Assembly: GCF_002434505.1 (NCBI RefSeq)
Contig: NZ_DJKE01000012.1
Span: 186,001 to 250,000 of the forward strand
DNA length: 64,000 bases
Origin: Brevundimonas sp. UBA6550
GTDB taxonomy: Bacteria; Pseudomonadota; Alphaproteobacteria; Caulobacterales; Caulobacteraceae
Direction: 5' to 3'
Below are positions 62,212 through 64,000 of the stretch, piece after piece; the stretch's first letter is position 1; each line of letters begins with the position of its first letter. The position numbers and the translations under genes were made by a program. Below the pieces are notes generated by a model, which was given only the letters and a program-made list of their open reading frames with translations, ran no database searches and was not told the DNA's origin.

Positions 62212-63012
62212 ATGGTCGAACTCGACATCACTCTGAACCCTGTCACCCTTGAGCGCCTCAAGGCCGGACTTCGACAGACCGCTCCCGGAATCAAATCCTC
62301 CCACCGCGTCGAAGCGCTGGCGCGTGGACTGGGCTTCCACTCCAACGCCGAATTGCGCGCTCGCATAGACGCGGGCGGTTCTCGACGGATCGATCCTGAG
62401 TCTTTCGGCCGCTACCTGACCGAACGCGGCTTCGATGCGCCGGCGTCGATGCTGCTGCGCGCCGCAGCCCATGCGATCACGCTCACGGCGATGGATCGCG
62501 ACGATCGTCTCCATAAATGGGGATGGGGTTTCGGGCGGCCCGAACGCCGCAGCGATGGTCGCTGGGAGACGCCCTACGAGCACTATGACCGGGTCCAGGC
62601 GTATCGGGAGGAGCTGAAAGACATCGCCGTCGCCGACCATGTGCTGCGCGCGCTCGCCATGCTGGCGTCGGTGCCCGCGACGAAGACCATCCGCCCCGAC
62701 ACCGACAGCTATCGCCTGAAGCACATCGCGGAGAACTTCGCCTGCACCTTCCCCGACGGTGCGCCTCTGGGCCCGGACTATGTCGCAAACGGTCCCCTGA
62801 TCGTCGCGGCCGTCCACCTTGGCTTCCGATACCGGACGGCGCACGACCTGGACGGAAACGAGTGGCCGAACGTCACCTTCAACATGTCGCAGTCACACCT
62901 GCTTGAGCTGGACATCGACTGTCGGCCCAACGGCGCACGGGCGCAGGACCGGCGCCGCAAACAGGAGGCGCGGAAGTACGGTTCGTTGTGGCCGCAGGCC
63001 AGAGCGGCCTAG
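62212..63012 (+). CDS. Unknown island backbone protein
   Basis: The 266-residue protein has no motif I can name. Its N-terminal part (LKAGLRQTAPGIKSSHRVEA, ALARGLGFHSNAELRARID) looks like a helical DNA-binding domain; the rest is mixed. The C-terminus is strongly basic (RAQDRRRKQEARKYG). It is divergent from the protease-partner operon. Similar uncharacterised proteins are typical of alphaproteobacterial conjugative elements near parB, which is the only contextual clue. Confidence 0.6.
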   Translation: MVELDITLNPVTLERLKAGLRQTAPGIKSSHRVEALARGLGFHSNAELRARIDAGGSRRIDPESFGRYLTERGFDAPASMLLRAAAHAITLTAMDRDDRLHKWGWGFGRPERRSDGRWETPYEHYDRVQAYREELKDIAVADHVLRALAMLASVPATKTIRPDTDSYRLKHIAENFACTFPDGAPLGPDYVANGPLIVAAVHLGFRYRTAHDLDGNEWPNVTFNMSQSHLLELDIDCRPNGARAQDRRRKQEARKYGSLWPQARAA

Positions 63013-63061
63013 CTCTCGCGACGGCGCCCTGACGCTGGTGGGACGGTTTCTCGCGCGGGTT

Positions 63062-63232
63062 CTAGGGATCGGGTTCAGGCGCGTCGTCCAACGCCTTCCA
63101 CATCGCCTTGACCGTGTCGGACTGGCCCGTGGTCGTATCCTCGCGGGCCTGTTCGACGGCGTCGCGCTCGTCGTCGCTCAGCGCGCGCCTCAGCCGTCGT
63201 TCCTGATGCGCGATGAATTTGCTGGGCTTCAT
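63062..63232 (-). CDS. Small hypothetical protein, 56 residues
   Basis: The short product begins MKPSKFIAHQERRLRRALSD and is highly charged and helical, with no cysteines or membrane segment. It lies on the minus strand between the unknown backbone gene and the parB terminator. Small charged proteins are common in island backbones. The start ATG is the one giving a helical product; extension to 63346 adds low-quality sequence. Confidence 0.45.
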   Translation of the reverse strand: MKPSKFIAHQERRLRRALSDDERDAVEQAREDTTTGQSDTVKAMWKALDDAPEPDP

Positions 63233-63397
63233 GCGCGGGTTATACCTCGTCCGAGGGAGACGTGGGCGACCCGACCCGGAGCCGTTCGGTTCGGAAAAGG
63301 TCGCCCGAGTTCCGGTACATCGGTCCGTCCCCCCGACACTGGTCATACAGCGTTACGCCGAAGCGCGACACCGGGCATCGGCGCCTTGCCCGGAGAC

Positions 63398-63428
63398 AAA
63401 AAGCCGCGCGCCCCAAAGGGCGCGCGGC
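63398..63428 (-). terminator. Rho-independent terminator of the parB-like gene
   Basis: On the minus strand, downstream of the parB-like stop (63451), a perfect 11-base stem GCCGCGCGCCC / GGGCGCGCGGC with a 4-base loop is followed by TTTTTG. This is a classical intrinsic terminator. Confidence 0.82.
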
Positions 63429-63450
63429 GAGTTTTCGGCCCTGACGCCGT

Positions 63451-64000
63451 CTATTCGGCGGCGAACCGATAGGCGTCGTCATCGGCGGCGGGCGGCTCGG
63501 TCGCCTCGCCTTGCGGCTCCGGTGTCTCCGGTTCCGCCGCATTCGAGACGGTGCGCAGTACGGACGGAAGCCAGCCCTTGCCCTCGACCAGCCGCTCGGC
63601 GGCCTCGGCCATATCGCCCTTCTTGAACCCGGCGATACGCCCGGCTTCCTCGGGCGTGGTCGCCTCGGTCACCGCTTCCAGAACCCGCGCCTTGGACACG
63701 CGGGAGAAATAGCTGGCGGCGGTGGCCGTCCACGTCCTGGTCATGTCCAGACCGGTGGCGGTCGCCAGCGTCTCGGCATGGGCCAAGGCGTCCGGCTTGC
63801 GGTCGTGGGGGTCACGCACAGCGTAGAGACCGACGCCCGCGCAACAGGCCATCAGGTCCAGAAGGTCCGACGGCGGCAGGGTCATCAGCACGGCCCAGAG
63901 GTCTCGCGCCTCTTCCGGCAGACGGGCGCCCCACGCCTCCAGCCGGTCGGCCACGCGCCGCCCGGCCGGGCTGTCGCTGACGCCGGGCGCCAGCCGCTCC
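63451..64000 (-). CDS. parB: ParB/RepB/Spo0J-family protein, C-terminal part only
   Basis: About 182 codons are visible; the gene enters from the right edge in frame (ERLAPGVSDSPAGRRVADRL precedes the first internal start at 63954), so the true start is outside the window. The visible part has RDLWAVLMTLPPSDLLDLMA, TWTATAASYFSRVSKARVLE and AGFKKGDMAEAAERL, helical segments typical of the C-terminal region of large ParB-like proteins of plasmids and conjugative islands, followed by an acidic tail. Such proteins help the element segregate or regulate transfer. The diagnostic ParB nuclease-like N-terminus is not visible. Confidence 0.65.
   Translation of the reverse strand, partial: ERLAPGVSDSPAGRRVADRLEAWGARLPEEARDLWAVLMTLPPSDLLDLMACCAGVGLYAVRDPHDRKPDALAHAETLATATGLDMTRTWTATAASYFSRVSKARVLEAVTEATTPEEAGRIAGFKKGDMAEAAERLVEGKGWLPSVLRTVSNAAEPETPEPQGEATEPPAADDDAYRFAAE

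Noticed and set aside
62074..62844. 256-codon minus-strand frame opposite the gene at 62212
   Set aside because: No ribosome site or motif; the plus-strand frame has a more protein-like composition and a normal start.
1..64000. CRISPR array or rRNA genes
   Set aside because: No regularly spaced direct repeats and no rRNA-like conserved stretches were seen on reading through the window.

Overview
The window looks like a piece of an alphaproteobacterial chromosome of the Caulobacteraceae type (Brevundimonas or a close relative): it is very GC-rich, carries many large palindromic intergenic repeats typical of that group, and uses an alphaproteobacterial LexA box. This assignment is inferred from gene content and sequence style, not from a database search.

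Bases 1-10121 are ordinary chromosome: the first codons of a dihydroorotase-like gene, a family 9 glycosyltransferase, an aspartyl-protease-fold protein, a CxxCxxCC protein, ygfZ, an SDR oxidoreductase, tag, rnhB, a small membrane protein, a D12-class adenine methylase and poxB. The gaps between these genes hold four palindromic repeat elements.

At 10137-10193 lies the 3' half of a tRNA-Leu(UAA) gene with no 5' half beside it. This is the expected scar of an integrative element, and everything to its right (10194 to the window end) reads as one large integrative and conjugative or mobilizable island whose other end is outside the window. Its backbone visible here is a MOB relaxase plus MobC pair with an RK2-like nic sequence, an HTH protein, ArdC-type antirestriction genes, DUF736, an SRAP peptidase and a ParB-family protein that runs off the right edge.

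The cargo falls in blocks. (1) 10338-14026: four unfamiliar genes, two with HEPN-like R-x(4-5)-H motifs. (2) 14152-27398: a metal-resistance operon read leftward from a MerR-type operator: CDF, His-rich periplasmic protein, CzcCBA, second CDF, a methyltransferase-family membrane protein, a 55-residue small protein, an SPC-motif P1B ATPase, DUF305, a membrane protein and an acyltransferase. (3) 27420-31236: a three-gene ABC-ATPase / middle component / nuclease defence operon of the ABC-3C (Lamassu-like) kind. (4) 31353-36869: mobilization genes, oriT and an Abi_2 HEPN gene overlapping a DUF3800 gene. (5) 37086-47191: a 10.1-kb transposon-like element with mer genes, its own ardC and three overlapping tyrosine recombinases, inserted cleanly inside another ardC gene, whose two halves flank it. 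(6) 47972-54790: DUF736, SRAP and a LexA-controlled imuA-imuB-dnaE2 mutagenesis cassette. (7) 54874-61933: a second suspected defence island with an Mrr-like nuclease fusion, a nucleotidyltransferase-HEPN protein, an ApeA-like HEPN protein and a trypsin-like protease with a small partner.

Taken together this is a layered mobile element: a backbone that transfers, cargo that gives metal and mercury resistance and inducible mutagenesis, several anti-phage candidates, and a younger mobile element nested inside it.
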